This document shows positions 37,476 to 46,766 of a DNA stretch of 64,000 nucleotides, one piece after another (the first letter of the stretch is position 1; each line of letters begins with the position of its first letter). The position numbers and the translations under genes were made by a program. The notes below the pieces were generated by a model. It was not told the origin of the DNA. It searched no databases and was given only the letters and a program-made list of their open reading frames with translations. The DNA is taken from the NCBI RefSeq assembly GCF_014642655.1, contig NZ_BMIR01000001.1:297518-361517 (forward strand), given 5' to 3'. Source of the stretch: Pullulanibacillus camelliae (lineage in GTDB: Bacteria; Bacillota; Bacilli; Bacillales; Sporolactobacillaceae).

Positions 37476-38336
37476 TTAATGTTTAGGCTTTAATAATTTC
37501 GATTCCACGCCTATTATGATTAAGATGATGATGATTAACATGACGATTAAAGCGTCAGCACTTCCCATATTGGAGTTGACGTAAGCATTCTTAATCGTTT
37601 CATACATTAAGACATCTGTACTGTTGTTTGGACCACCATCAGTCATAATATACATCGGAGCAAATAACAAGAAATTGGCTACAGTATCTGCAACAGCAAC
37701 AAACGTTAATGACCGCTTCATCAGAGGAAATGTGATTTTTATGAATTCAGTCCACTTATTAGCACCATCCAGTGCTGCTGCTTCATACAGAGCACTCGGA
37801 ACCTCCTGTAATCCTGCCAATAAAAAAACTGCCCAATATCCGACACCTTTCCACGTTGCAATGCCGACAATCACCCATAATGCTTGATGAGAGCTATGTA
37901 AAAAAGGCTGTGCATGAAAACCTAAGCTAGTAAGGACACTATTTACTAAGCCCTCATCTGGATTAAGAATGATCATAAATAAAACACTCGCAATAGGTAA
38001 TGACACTGAAATGGGAATAAAATGTATACTCCTAAAAAACCCTATCCCTTTAACTCGCTTATTTAATAGTATGGCTAGTCCAAAGGCCAAAACAATTTGT
38101 AGCGGATTGATGACAACATTAAATAAAAGTGTCACTTTTACGGAATTCCAAAAAACGGGATCAGTAAATTCTGAAATATAATTTTGTAATCCAACAAACT
38201 GATTGGTTTGATTGACAAATGAAAAAGAATATAAACTACTAAAAAATGCCTGAAATGCTGGATAAATACTAAAAATCCCAAGCCCAACGATAGCTGGTAA
38301 GAGGAATAGATACGGCGTCCATTTACTGCTTATCAA
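37476..38336 (-). CDS. ABC transporter permease, carbohydrate type (MalF/UgpA-like)
   Basis: Six-helix permease of 286 aa. The EAA loop reads YEAAALDGANKWTEFIKITFPLMKR. The start is a TTG at 38336 with AGGAGG 8 nt upstream. It forms a heterodimer with the MalG-like subunit. No ATPase gene is present in the operon, so a shared MsmX/UgpC-type ATPase encoded elsewhere is likely. Confidence 0.9.
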   Translation of the reverse strand: MISSKWTPYLFLLPAIVGLGIFSIYPAFQAFFSSLYSFSFVNQTNQFVGLQNYISEFTDPVFWNSVKVTLLFNVVINPLQIVLAFGLAILLNKRVKGIGFFRSIHFIPISVSLPIASVLFMIILNPDEGLVNSVLTSLGFHAQPFLHSSHQALWVIVGIATWKGVGYWAVFLLAGLQEVPSALYEAAALDGANKWTEFIKITFPLMKRSLTFVAVADTVANFLLFAPMYIMTDGGPNNSTDVLMYETIKNAYVNSNMGSADALIVMLIIIILIIIGVESKLLKPKH

Positions 38337-38422
38337 CGTTCAGACCTCCTAAATAGCAATGGTTTCATACCTTCCAGAACCCTTTTACTTAAAGGGCTCT
38401 GGAAAATCTATCTTAGTCTCAT

Positions 38423-39718
38423 TTAATTTTTATATTTCTCTAATTCATTATCCATCTGCTTAACACTTTCATCTAAAGCTTTTTTCGGATCTGTTCCATC
38501 CATAATATTTTCAAAAGCTTTGTCCACTTCGCTTTCCCATGTAATATAGCCAGGTGTCTTGGGTCTAAGCATTGAATCATGCTGATCTTCATATGCTGCC
38601 AAACTGCTAGCACTATAAGGTAGCTTTTTGTATTTAGGATCCTTTTGAATTTGTTCTAATAAATGTGTTGTTGCTGGTAAATTGCCTTCTAAGTCAAACC
38701 ATTTTTTTGCCCCTTCACCAGTCGACATATATTTAATTAATTTCGCTGATTCACTTTTGTTTTTAGAGTACTTAGACACACCAAGAGTCCAGCTTCCTGT
38801 CGGAGTGACAGGTTTTCCACCAGAGAAATAAGGTACTGGAGCGATGCCAAAGTTTACGCCAGCCTTCTTAAAATCAACAGCATCCCAGCTCCCCCCTTCA
38901 ATAAAGGCTAGCTTTCCAGACGAAAAATAGTCATTGGTTTGATCGGCAGAAATTTTAGGAGTGATTTTCCAAGTATTATAGAGATCATTCATGAATTGAC
39001 CTGCCTTTATCATTTCTTTAGAATTAGTGTAGCCACTCGATTTTAGTCCATCATCACTTACAAGTTTTGTTGCACCAAGGCTTTGGGCCAAGGGAATTAA
39101 TTGATAGGCACGATTGGCCTGTTCAAATGCGAAGCCCCACACCTTTTGTCCATTAGATTTACCCTTTACTTTTTTGGCATTATTCACCAGTTTCTCCCAT
39201 GTCCATCTTTTATTCACATCATTCTCCGGAGGTTCAATTCCATTTTTTTTTAATATCTCTTTGTTATAGAATAAGACTTGACTTGAAGAATTCATTGGTG
39301 CCGCGTAAAGCTTACCTTGAATAGTCACTTCGTCAGCCATGGATTTACTCCACTCTTTTTTAACACTATCATCTATATAATTATCTAACGGTTCTATCCA
39401 ACCTTTAGATGCAAAGTCAGGAAGAGTAGGACCATCGATATATAAAATATCAGCACTGGGATCATGGGCGTTTAATACAACTTGTTGCTGTTTAAATAAA
39501 TCTGCAAAGGGATAGGATTGAACTTTCACTGTGACATTGGGGTGCTTTTCTTCATATCCCTTTGCCACCGCCTTCAAGCTATCCGCGCTATCTGCTTCTG
39601 CTAAAATTGTTAGTGTAACTTTACCTGAATGTGCACTTCCTCCATTGGATTCACATCCAGTAGCAATTAAGACGAGTGACACTATTCCTACCAGCATAAG
39701 AAAAAATTTCCCTTTCAC
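38423..39718 (-). CDS. Extracellular sugar/nucleoside-binding lipoprotein
   Basis: A 431-aa family 1 solute-binding protein. The signal peptide FFLMLVGIVSLVLIATGC ends in a lipobox with lipidated Cys at residue 22. The mature part has the LTILAEADSADSLKAVAKGYEEKHPNV start and GKLAFIEGGSWDAVDF typical of the family. The start is GTG after GGGGGAG. It presents substrate to the two permeases; the neighbouring nucleoside hydrolase and ribokinase suggest a riboside or nucleoside ligand. Confidence 0.9.
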   Translation of the reverse strand: MKGKFFLMLVGIVSLVLIATGCESNGGSAHSGKVTLTILAEADSADSLKAVAKGYEEKHPNVTVKVQSYPFADLFKQQQVVLNAHDPSADILYIDGPTLPDFASKGWIEPLDNYIDDSVKKEWSKSMADEVTIQGKLYAAPMNSSSQVLFYNKEILKKNGIEPPENDVNKRWTWEKLVNNAKKVKGKSNGQKVWGFAFEQANRAYQLIPLAQSLGATKLVSDDGLKSSGYTNSKEMIKAGQFMNDLYNTWKITPKISADQTNDYFSSGKLAFIEGGSWDAVDFKKAGVNFGIAPVPYFSGGKPVTPTGSWTLGVSKYSKNKSESAKLIKYMSTGEGAKKWFDLEGNLPATTHLLEQIQKDPKYKKLPYSASSLAAYEDQHDSMLRPKTPGYITWESEVDKAFENIMDGTDPKKALDESVKQMDNELEKYKN

Positions 39719-39761
39719 TTTAAACTCCCCCTTAAATGAGTATTATTAGAATCCTAGTTAG

Positions 39762-40670
39762 CTACTTTATCTTTGCCTTCTTAACCAAGTCTTCAGCCTC
39801 TTTAAACGATGGCATCCCAGTCTGAGCCCCCATTCTCGAAACGGTTAATGCTCCAACCGCATTCGCAAAAACACATGCTTCTTTAATTGAATATCCTCTG
39901 CCAATGGCCACCGCAAAAGCACCATTAAATGCATCACCAGCACCCGTTGTGTCAACAACGTCAACTGAAAAAGAAGGGACATGAATAACTTTATTATCTT
40001 CTAAATAAAATACGCCTTCAGAACCTTTTGTTACTATAAACTGATGGCCTGCCTTTTCAATTAACGTCTCGAGAGATGAATCCGGTTCCATACTCAAAAC
40101 ATCTGCGATTTCATGCTCATTGGGTGTGATATAATCAATTTTATTTAAGAGCGCTCGAGAAATTGGCTGCGCTGGTGCCGGATTCAATATCGTTTTCACG
40201 CCAAATCTGTTAGCCAGTTCTATCGCTATTATCACGGTTTCATAGGGGATCTCTAGTTGTATAAGAACCACATCACTATTCGCAATAATGTCACTGTTTT
40301 CTAATAGCATTGTGGGTGTTGTGCAATAATTTGCTCCAGGAATAATAATAATTCGATTGTTTGCTTTATGAACCGTTATGTTAGCCACTCCAGTCGAATG
40401 TGTAACCGGTTTCACTTTGTTTGTAAAAATACCCTCCTTAGCTAAATGATCCAGTAATGTATGACCAAATTCATCATCTCCAACACATCCTATCATGCTG
40501 ACTTCTGCACCTAGCCGTGCTGCAGCCACTGCCTGATTGGCCCCTTTACCTCCAGGCATAGTCGAAAATCTTTCTCCCATAACGGTGACACCTTCATTAG
40601 GAATAACAGATGTCTCTGTTAATAAATCCATATTAATGCTTCCAATAACTGTTATTTTCGGGGAATCCAT
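39762..40670 (-). CDS. rbsK: Ribokinase
   Basis: PfkB-family kinase of 302 aa that makes ribose 5-phosphate. GSINMDLLTE, MPGGKGANQAVAAARLGAEV (substrate site) and DTTGAGDAFNGAFAVAI (catalytic Asp and anion hole) are complete. It follows the LacI gene by 21 bp. No rbsD mutarotase is present in the operon. Confidence 0.9.
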   Translation of the reverse strand: MDSPKITVIGSINMDLLTETSVIPNEGVTVMGERFSTMPGGKGANQAVAAARLGAEVSMIGCVGDDEFGHTLLDHLAKEGIFTNKVKPVTHSTGVANITVHKANNRIIIIPGANYCTTPTMLLENSDIIANSDVVLIQLEIPYETVIIAIELANRFGVKTILNPAPAQPISRALLNKIDYITPNEHEIADVLSMEPDSSLETLIEKAGHQFIVTKGSEGVFYLEDNKVIHVPSFSVDVVDTTGAGDAFNGAFAVAIGRGYSIKEACVFANAVGALTVSRMGAQTGMPSFKEAEDLVKKAKIK

Positions 40671-40691
40671 TGCATCTTTTTCCTTTCTACA

Positions 40692-41669
40692 CTACCTCGT
40701 TGTCTTTCTTTCAATGAGTTTTATCGGAAACTCATAAAATGTTGTATTTAAAGGCTTGTTTTCTATTAGCTTTATTAGCATACGCGCGGCTAATACTCCC
40801 ATCTCATAAATAGGCTGTGCTATCGTCGTCAGTTCTGGATAAATCATTTCACCAAGAGTTATTCCATCAAAGCCAATGATCCCAATATCATCAGGAATTT
40901 GCTTTCCCATTTCTTGTACTGCTTTTACCGCTCCCACCCCCATAACATCATTACCAGAAAATATAGCGTCTATCTCAGGATACTTTGTTATTAATTCCTT
41001 TGTAGCCGTTACTGATTCCTTCATATTGTAATTACCTACTGCCGTTAATCCTTCATGGAACCAACTTTCATCAGCAACGACATCCAAGTAGCCTTGATAC
41101 CTTTCATTTGAAGTCACAATATTTTCTGGACCTCTTAGATGAGCGATCACCTTGTATCCCTTTTCCTTTAGAAACCTTGTTCCCCTTCGTGCGCCACCGA
41201 TATTATTGGATAATACTGTAGGAATCTTCCCGTGTACATTGCGATCAACAATCACCACAGGCAGTCCCAGCCTCTCCAAATCCTCAGGTGCTAAAGTATG
41301 ACTCACCAATATCACACCATCGACATATTTTTGTTTCAATATCTCAACGTATTCTCTTTCCTTTAATGGCCTTTCATCTGAATTACATAGCATTAATGTA
41401 TAGCCATACAGATTAAGGGCATCTTCCACAGCCTTAGCTAACTCAGGGAAAAAGGGATTAGTGATATCTGGTAAGATAAGAGCAATGGTGTTGGATTGCT
41501 TTTTATAAAGGCTTCTCGCCACTGCATTAGGTCTATAATTAAATTCTTTAATAATTTTCAACACACGAGCTCTTGTATCCACATGCACATAGCCATTGTT
41601 ATTAAGAACTCTTGATACCGTTGCAACTGAAACCTCTGCCGCCTTAGCTATATCTCTTATTGTTGTCAT
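40692..41669 (-). CDS. LacI-family transcriptional regulator
   Basis: A 325-aa repressor. The HTH is TTIRDIAKAAEVSVATVSRVLNNNGYV and the hinge RPNAVARSL, then a periplasmic-binding-like domain (TIALILPDITNPFFPELAKAVEDA). A longer frame opens at 41714, but GTGAGG lies 6 nt before the ATG at 41669. It is the first gene of the nucleoside operon; a candidate operator lies 52 bases upstream, so it is probably autoregulated. Confidence 0.92.
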   Translation of the reverse strand: MTTIRDIAKAAEVSVATVSRVLNNNGYVHVDTRARVLKIIKEFNYRPNAVARSLYKKQSNTIALILPDITNPFFPELAKAVEDALNLYGYTLMLCNSDERPLKEREYVEILKQKYVDGVILVSHTLAPEDLERLGLPVVIVDRNVHGKIPTVLSNNIGGARRGTRFLKEKGYKVIAHLRGPENIVTSNERYQGYLDVVADESWFHEGLTAVGNYNMKESVTATKELITKYPEIDAIFSGNDVMGVGAVKAVQEMGKQIPDDIGIIGFDGITLGEMIYPELTTIAQPIYEMGVLAARMLIKLIENKPLNTTFYEFPIKLIERKTTR

Positions 41670-41720
41670 ATTAGCCTCACCAATTTTGAACGCATTATAA
41701 TTTCTACTTTCCAAGAAAAG

Positions 41721-41734
41721 TGTGACCGGTTACA
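41721..41734. promoter_or_regulatory. Candidate LacI-family operator
   Basis: TGTGACCGGTTACA is an inverted repeat with one mismatch and a central CCGG, typical of LacI-family sites. It lies just upstream of the LacI gene. Confidence 0.6.
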
Positions 41735-42164
41735 TTTTCAATGGATTTATCGCCCTTCTGCCAACATTAAGGTTCTTAGAAATGAAACAAGTGGTCCATT
41801 AGCTTTTTAACGTGCCCGGCTCCTCTTCAATACAACGTGATACAACGGACTGATTTTGAAATCATTAGCATCAATTGACTCCAAAGCACATCAACAATAC
41901 TTCTCCCTAGCCTTTACGCCATTATCTCGTTGATCTAATCTTTTAAATGCTAAACAAATCCATTGTCAGCCTCCTTTGTTAAGTTCTAATTTGTCTCGTA
42001 ACAGTTCTAAAGATGAACTAACGTTTGCACTCATTATTTTATTACTATTTATTCTAATTTGTCAATAAATTAATTACTATTTGTTCTATTTTTATTTGAC
42101 ACTATGAGATTAAAGAGGGACACGCTACACTAAAGTTAGAAGAAAATTGAAGTGGGGATAGGTC
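41735..42164. other. Intergenic region between LacI and XRE genes
   Basis: An AT-rich gap. It contains the repeated boxes listed at 41983-42090; no gene seen. Confidence 0.4.
41983..42090. promoter_or_regulatory. Cluster of (G/A)TTCTA boxes upstream of the XRE gene
   Basis: GTTCTAATTTGTC at 41983-41995, GTTCTAA at 42004-42010, ATTCTAATTTGTC at 42051-42063 and GTTCTATT at 42083-42090. They resemble the GTTCTYT half-sites of SinR-like regulators and could be autoregulatory. Confidence 0.4.
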
Positions 42165-42485
42165 ATGGAGAATTTAAATATTGGTGAAAAGTTACGTTTA
42201 TTAAGAAAGACTGTGCCACTAACTACAAAAGAGCTCGCTGAAAGGGTAAATGTCTCACAATCCTATATCAGTCGATTTGAAAATAATCGTGCCATTCCTG
42301 ATGTTGACATGCTTGCTAAGATTCTAGAGGCCTTGGGTACTGATTTAACATCTTTCTTTTCACACGATGTCAATGAACTGACAGATGACTATATTCAACT
42401 TATAAATACAGCCAAGACCCTCTCTCGTGAAGAACGCATTAAATTAAACGAGTTTTTAAAGGTAATGAAAGGATCATATCAATAG
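42165..42485 (+). CDS. XRE-family transcriptional regulator
   Basis: A small regulator of 106 aa. The HTH_3 domain is LRLLRKTVPLTTKELAERVNVSQSYISRFENNRAIPD (residues about 8-60), followed by a short helical tail (LTDDYIQLINTAKTLSREERIKL) as in SinR/immR-like proteins. It is a single gene between two minus-strand operons. The target genes are unknown. Confidence 0.87.
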   Translation: MENLNIGEKLRLLRKTVPLTTKELAERVNVSQSYISRFENNRAIPDVDMLAKILEALGTDLTSFFSHDVNELTDDYIQLINTAKTLSREERIKLNEFLKVMKGSYQ

Positions 42486-42660
42486 TTACTCTAATACGTA
42501 GGCTTTAAATAAAAGATCTCACTACATTATTATCTTAGGAATTTTGAGTACTATCACCTTACCAGCGATAACTTTGTAAATCTAGGTTAATCAGTGTTCA
42601 GTTGCCTTTTCTTCTGCTTTTAGCAGCTAAAAATTTAAGGAATACCTATTCAACCGCATT

Positions 42661-42700
42661 TAAAAGGCGGTGCCAGAATGCTATCCGGCATCGCCTTTTA
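42661..42700 (-). terminator. Terminator of the glycerate operon
   Basis: TAAAAGGCGGTGCC (42661-42674) pairs with GGCATCGCCTTTTA (42687-42700), with one G-U pair. It lies 40 bases past the GntP stop and probably also serves the convergent XRE gene. Confidence 0.88.
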
Positions 42701-42739
42701 CTTTGTGTACCCAATTGCTATGATCGACCAACCATTTTA

Positions 42740-44194
42740 TCAGAGGAAGATCACCCCTAGTATAAATGTGATAATAATTCCAACAAGGCCTTGGATTAAT
42801 GTGGCCACCGTCTGTGCTCTGTAGGCGGTGGTCAGCTTCATATTGGAAAATTGGGTGACAACCCAAAAATATGAATCATTGACATGACTGACGACCATCG
42901 CACCTGATCCGATAGCCATGACTGCAAGGACTTGACCGATTGGAATATTCCCGATCATCGCATCCAAACCGAGAGAAGGCAGGAGCGGCATGACAATGGT
43001 AGAGGTGATAATGAGTGCTGCCGTTGAGCTGCCTTGGGCTGTTTTCAAGAGTGCTGAGATAATAAAGAGTAAGAAGAGTGCCCCAGCCCCAACAAAGACG
43101 GTATTTCCTTCAAGAAGTGATTTAATATAATCTGCAATAGGCGTTGCTTGTATCATTGCTCCAAATGCAGCACCAGCACCTGTGATCATGATAATAATAG
43201 CAGAATCGAGCAGTCCGTCTGCCACCCATTTGGTTAATGTTGTTTCACTCTTTTCAGGTAAAAGTAAGAAGAAGGCAGATACTACACCGATAAATAAGGC
43301 ATTAACCGGTTGACCTATAAAATTAACAACGGTATATAGCCATCCAGAAAAGAGTGTTTGTGTATGATCCGTACCAACTCCTGATACTGGGAAGTTGGCA
43401 ATGGAACCTAGCGCCATCAAAACAACCGGTAATAGGATTGGTGTGAAGGATTGAAAAGCGGACGGAAGCCGTGTGAATTTTTTCTTATAGTCTTCAAAGC
43501 TTTCTATTGCCTCCTCAACATCCGTTGTTAAATTCTTTGTAAACTTAGAAGCATATATATAACCAGCAAGCGCTGTAAAAATTGAAACGAACGCCCCAAC
43601 GATAATAACCCAGATCAGCTCGCTGGCATTGATACCAAGATTACCAGCAGCGGCAATCGGACCCGGAGTCGGTGGGACAAATGTATGTGAAGCATATAAG
43701 CCTGTAGCGAGCGATACACTTAAAACGACGATATTGACATTAGCCTTCTTGGCAACCGATTTCTTTAATGAAGATAAAATAACATACCCCGAGTCACAAA
43801 ATACTGGAATTGACACAACCCAACCGATGATAGACATAGCAAGCGCTGAATTTTTTATATATTTAAGGACTGTTTCCGCCATTGTAATGGCTGCACCAGA
43901 ACGTTCTATGAATTTTCCAATAATCGTACCAAAAATAATGACCATGCCAATAGAAGCTAATATATTGCCGAAACCAGTGGTCATTGTCCCACCAATATCC
44001 GCAATCAGCGGCTTGGAGGTGCCAACAATTTTCCCGATCGCGTTAGCACCCAGTCCAAAAATATAAGTCGCGGCAACTATAGATAAGAACGGATGTAATT
44101 TAATCTTTGCTGATAAAAAGATAATGACAACAATACAAACTAACAGCCAAATAAGAAGCAGAGGTCCAACTGTAGATAATAGACTTGTGCTCAT
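42740..44194 (-). CDS. GntP-family permease (probable glycerate/gluconate:H+ symporter)
   Basis: A 484-aa membrane carrier of the gluconate permease family. It begins LLLIWLLVCIVVIIFLSAKIKLHPFLSIVAATYIFG and has SVSLATGLYASHTFVPPTPGPIAAAGNLG in the middle and KTAQGSSTAALIITSTIV near the end, both family signatures. Position after glycerate kinase suggests glycerate as substrate, but other aldonates are possible. Confidence 0.88.
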   Translation of the reverse strand: MSTSLLSTVGPLLLIWLLVCIVVIIFLSAKIKLHPFLSIVAATYIFGLGANAIGKIVGTSKPLIADIGGTMTTGFGNILASIGMVIIFGTIIGKFIERSGAAITMAETVLKYIKNSALAMSIIGWVVSIPVFCDSGYVILSSLKKSVAKKANVNIVVLSVSLATGLYASHTFVPPTPGPIAAAGNLGINASELIWVIIVGAFVSIFTALAGYIYASKFTKNLTTDVEEAIESFEDYKKKFTRLPSAFQSFTPILLPVVLMALGSIANFPVSGVGTDHTQTLFSGWLYTVVNFIGQPVNALFIGVVSAFFLLLPEKSETTLTKWVADGLLDSAIIIMITGAGAAFGAMIQATPIADYIKSLLEGNTVFVGAGALFLLFIISALLKTAQGSSTAALIITSTIVMPLLPSLGLDAMIGNIPIGQVLAVMAIGSGAMVVSHVNDSYFWVVTQFSNMKLTTAYRAQTVATLIQGLVGIIITFILGVIFL

Positions 44195-44358
44195 AACGAA
44201 TTCCCCCTATTTAAGTAGAAAACTTGGATGCACTACTTTTTCCTTGCTACTCCTGCTACGCTTCTCAGGAGCCTCTATGTTCCTTCCTCATCCAATCTAA
44301 TGGCGAGGCGCCTTTTACGTCTCCCTTTTTCTCATCATTTTAGGGACATTTCCACTTT

Positions 44359-45495
44359 TCAAAGTGCAATAATACGAATGACTTGTTCTGTTGTTTTTTC
44401 TATCAATGTTTCAGCCCTCTCAATACTCTCTTCCAATGTAAGTGGTCCATCGGCAATCGAGAAAGCAGCAGCTAAACCTGCCTCATGCAGGGGAGCCAAC
44501 TCATCACTGGTTGCTCCTGCCAAAGCGATGACTGGGATATGCAGTGGCTTAGCACTCTGACAAATACCGGCAATCACTTTTCCAAAACTCGTTTGTGCAT
44601 CTATTTTACCTTCACCCGTTAGAATCAGATCGGGTCTGTTGTTCTGAATTCGATCATCAAAGCCAATGGTTTGTTTAACGAGCTCAATACCAGAGACTAA
44701 TTCTGCATTTAAGAATGCCAATAGACCTGCAGCGGTCCCCCCAGCTGCTCCAGCGCCTTTTAAATCATGGAGGCGAAGCCCTCTATCTTGCTCAACAACA
44801 TCTGCAAAACGCGCAAGTGCCTGATCCAAAGCCGATATCATCTCCGGGGTTGCCCCCTTTTGCGGCCCAAAAACCGCTGAAGCCCCATAGTTCCCGATCA
44901 ATGGATTACTGACATCGCATGCAATTTGAAAATGTGATTCCTTTAAGCGTGCATCGGCCTGGGTCATATCAATGGCCTGTAAATGTTTCAATGCCCACCC
45001 GCCTTCAGACAGCTCATCCCCCGCTTGATCTAAAAAGCGAAAGCCTAATGCCTTTAAAAGCCCTGTGCCCCCATCATTGGTTGCACTTCCTCCTAAACAA
45101 ATAATAAATGAGCGCAAGCCTTGATCTAAGGCATCTAGGATAAGTTCTCCCGTGCCAAGGGTCGAAGCCAGCCGTGGATCAAGCTCTGAAGCCTCCAGCA
45201 AATCAAGTCCTGATGCAGCAGCCAATTCGATAATGGCTGTTTTTCCATCCCCTGTCACCCCATAAGAGGCTTTTATCGGACGGCCGAGTGGATCGTGAAC
45301 AGAAAGATCCTTCATAAAATCCCCCTCTGTTGCCGCCACAAGGCTGGTAGTTGTTCCTTCACCCCCATCAGCCATGGGAATGCATGTTATTTCAGCATCT
45401 GGAGTCGCCTTTTTTATACCGCGAGCCATTGCCTGGCAAACCTGCACAGATGAAAGGCATCCTTTAAATGAATCTGGGGAGAGAATAACGTTCAT
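44359..45495 (-). CDS. Glycerate kinase
   Basis: A 378-aa enzyme of the GarK/GlxK family (glycerate 2-kinase), converting D-glycerate to 2-phosphoglycerate with ATP. It shows MNVILSPDSFKGCLSSVQVCQAMARGI, PMADGGEGT, LGGSATNDGGTG and LTGEGKIDAQTSFGKV. The neighbours are CdaR upstream (90 bp) and a GntP-type permease downstream. AAGGAG lies 9 nt before the ATG. Confidence 0.92.
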   Translation of the reverse strand: MNVILSPDSFKGCLSSVQVCQAMARGIKKATPDAEITCIPMADGGEGTTTSLVAATEGDFMKDLSVHDPLGRPIKASYGVTGDGKTAIIELAAASGLDLLEASELDPRLASTLGTGELILDALDQGLRSFIICLGGSATNDGGTGLLKALGFRFLDQAGDELSEGGWALKHLQAIDMTQADARLKESHFQIACDVSNPLIGNYGASAVFGPQKGATPEMISALDQALARFADVVEQDRGLRLHDLKGAGAAGGTAAGLLAFLNAELVSGIELVKQTIGFDDRIQNNRPDLILTGEGKIDAQTSFGKVIAGICQSAKPLHIPVIALAGATSDELAPLHEAGLAAAFSIADGPLTLEESIERAETLIEKTTEQVIRIIAL

Positions 45496-45508
45496 AAGAC
45501 CATCTCCT

Positions 45509-45522
45509 TGTATACGCTTACA
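45509..45522 (-). promoter_or_regulatory. cre-like box ahead of glycerate kinase
   Basis: Minus-strand TGTAAGCGTATACA, one mismatch to TGWAARCGYTWNCW. It lies directly upstream of the ribosome binding site, where CcpA would block elongation. Confidence 0.6.
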
Positions 45523-45535
45523 CTATTATTATAAA

Positions 45536-45561
45536 AACGATTTCATTCATTTGAAATCGTT
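45536..45561 (-). terminator. Palindrome between cdaR and glycerate kinase (terminator or operator)
   Basis: AACGATTTCA (45536-45545) is a perfect complement of TGAAATCGTT (45552-45561). On the minus strand it is followed by TTTTTATAAT, so it can be the CdaR-gene terminator. It also overlaps where the -35 of a glycerate-kinase promoter (TATAAT at 45528-45533) would lie, so a CdaR operator is an alternative. Confidence 0.6.
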
Positions 45562-45585
45562 ATCCTATACAAATTTAGTTAATGA

Positions 45586-46662
45586 TTACTGTTTGTTTTT
45601 TGTGCAATTTAACCAAAACGCTAACCCAAGTGCCCAAGCATCTGAAAAGTGTCGTGGGTCAAGTTTGGTCATTTCGGTTATTTTATCTAACCGATAAATC
45701 AATGTATTACGATGAATAAATAAAGCTTGCGCTGCTTGTGAGATATTAAGATTGTGATCAAAGAATACTGTTAAAGTTGTTCGTAACTCATCTGATAGAG
45801 TCCCTAGTGTTTGGGTAATATAAGCATCCCTTTCAATAGCATGCGTGGAATCCAGAAGATACAGCATCCTTAATTCATCGGTATGGAATAAGGAGCCTTC
45901 GGTCAACTCAAAGCCTTTGACGACCCGTCTATACCTTTCGTGCGTTTGCTTAATATGATCATGTGGTTCAGCGATGCCTACCCGTACTGTTTTATACGTT
46001 TCTTCAAACAGAGGCTTGATTTTTTTGAGAATAGCTTGATCACATGTTGAAGCTTTTGTAAGTAAAAGAAAGTGTTCATCATCAACAAAATGATATAAAT
46101 CTTGAAAAGCTGTCAGCCGGTCTGCCAAACGATAATATAAATTTGAGGAAGAAGCCTGTATCGGCTGTTTGATTTGCAAGACAATGACCCGAAAAGGAGG
46201 CTCAAGCTTTATTTTTAGTTGCTTCGCCTTATGATAGATTTTCTGGATGTCGGGGTCAGCTTTTAAACATTCATCTATCATAAACCCCTTGGTTCGCGCT
46301 CTCCAGTCACTTTCTTCTAGCAGAGAAAATTGCTCAAGCATAAGTTCTGTCATCGACACAACAAGAGCACCAAATTTCGCCGTTGTCTTTGGATTGCCAG
46401 TAATACCGACGACACCAACGATCCTCCCATTAAAAGCAATGGGTAAATTCACGCCAGGCTTAGCACCAGTATAAGTTTCATTTTGAATGGTCAATGCCGC
46501 TCCCGTCTCCAATACCCTGACCGCTCCTTCGTGTATGGTGCCAATGCGTTCTTTATCTCCCGAGGCTATGATTTCACCACTTCGATTCATGATATTGATA
46601 TTAAACCCGAGATCCTGAATGATCTTATCAACGATTTGTCCAGCAATAGCTTTTGATAACAT
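45586..46662 (-). CDS. cdaR: CdaR-family sugar-diacid/glycerate regulator
   Basis: A 358-aa transcriptional activator. The N-terminal diacid-recognition domain starts SKAIAGQIVDKIIQDLGFNINIMNRSGEIIASGD and contains TGNPKTTAKFG. The C-terminal HTH_30 is LNISQAAQALFIHRNTLIYRLDKI. Such proteins sense glycerate, galactarate or glucarate. The frame opens at 46683, but GGAGGG precedes the ATG at 46662. It is first in the cluster with glycerate kinase and the GntP permease. Confidence 0.9.
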   Translation of the reverse strand: MLSKAIAGQIVDKIIQDLGFNINIMNRSGEIIASGDKERIGTIHEGAVRVLETGAALTIQNETYTGAKPGVNLPIAFNGRIVGVVGITGNPKTTAKFGALVVSMTELMLEQFSLLEESDWRARTKGFMIDECLKADPDIQKIYHKAKQLKIKLEPPFRVIVLQIKQPIQASSSNLYYRLADRLTAFQDLYHFVDDEHFLLLTKASTCDQAILKKIKPLFEETYKTVRVGIAEPHDHIKQTHERYRRVVKGFELTEGSLFHTDELRMLYLLDSTHAIERDAYITQTLGTLSDELRTTLTVFFDHNLNISQAAQALFIHRNTLIYRLDKITEMTKLDPRHFSDAWALGLAFWLNCTKNKQ

Positions 46663-46683
46663 AGACATCCCTCCTATAAACAC

Positions 46684-46766
46684 AGATATTTATAGTTACA
46701 TCACTTTTGCTAAAAGGATAGATTTAAGCTGAGTGTCGAAATAGAGACAGCAAACTATATATTAGA
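46684..46766. other. Start of a 1-kb intergenic region
   Basis: Promoter region of the CdaR gene, no clear boxes. The rest of the gap is the composite repeat to 47258, a hairpin (GACGTCTCT 47263-47271 with AGAGACGTC 47298-47306), about 350 AT-rich bases without features, and the terminator at 47661. Confidence 0.4.

Noticed and set aside
43629-44066. 145-codon plus ORF opposite the GntP permease
   Set aside because: Antisense shadow of a strongly supported gene.
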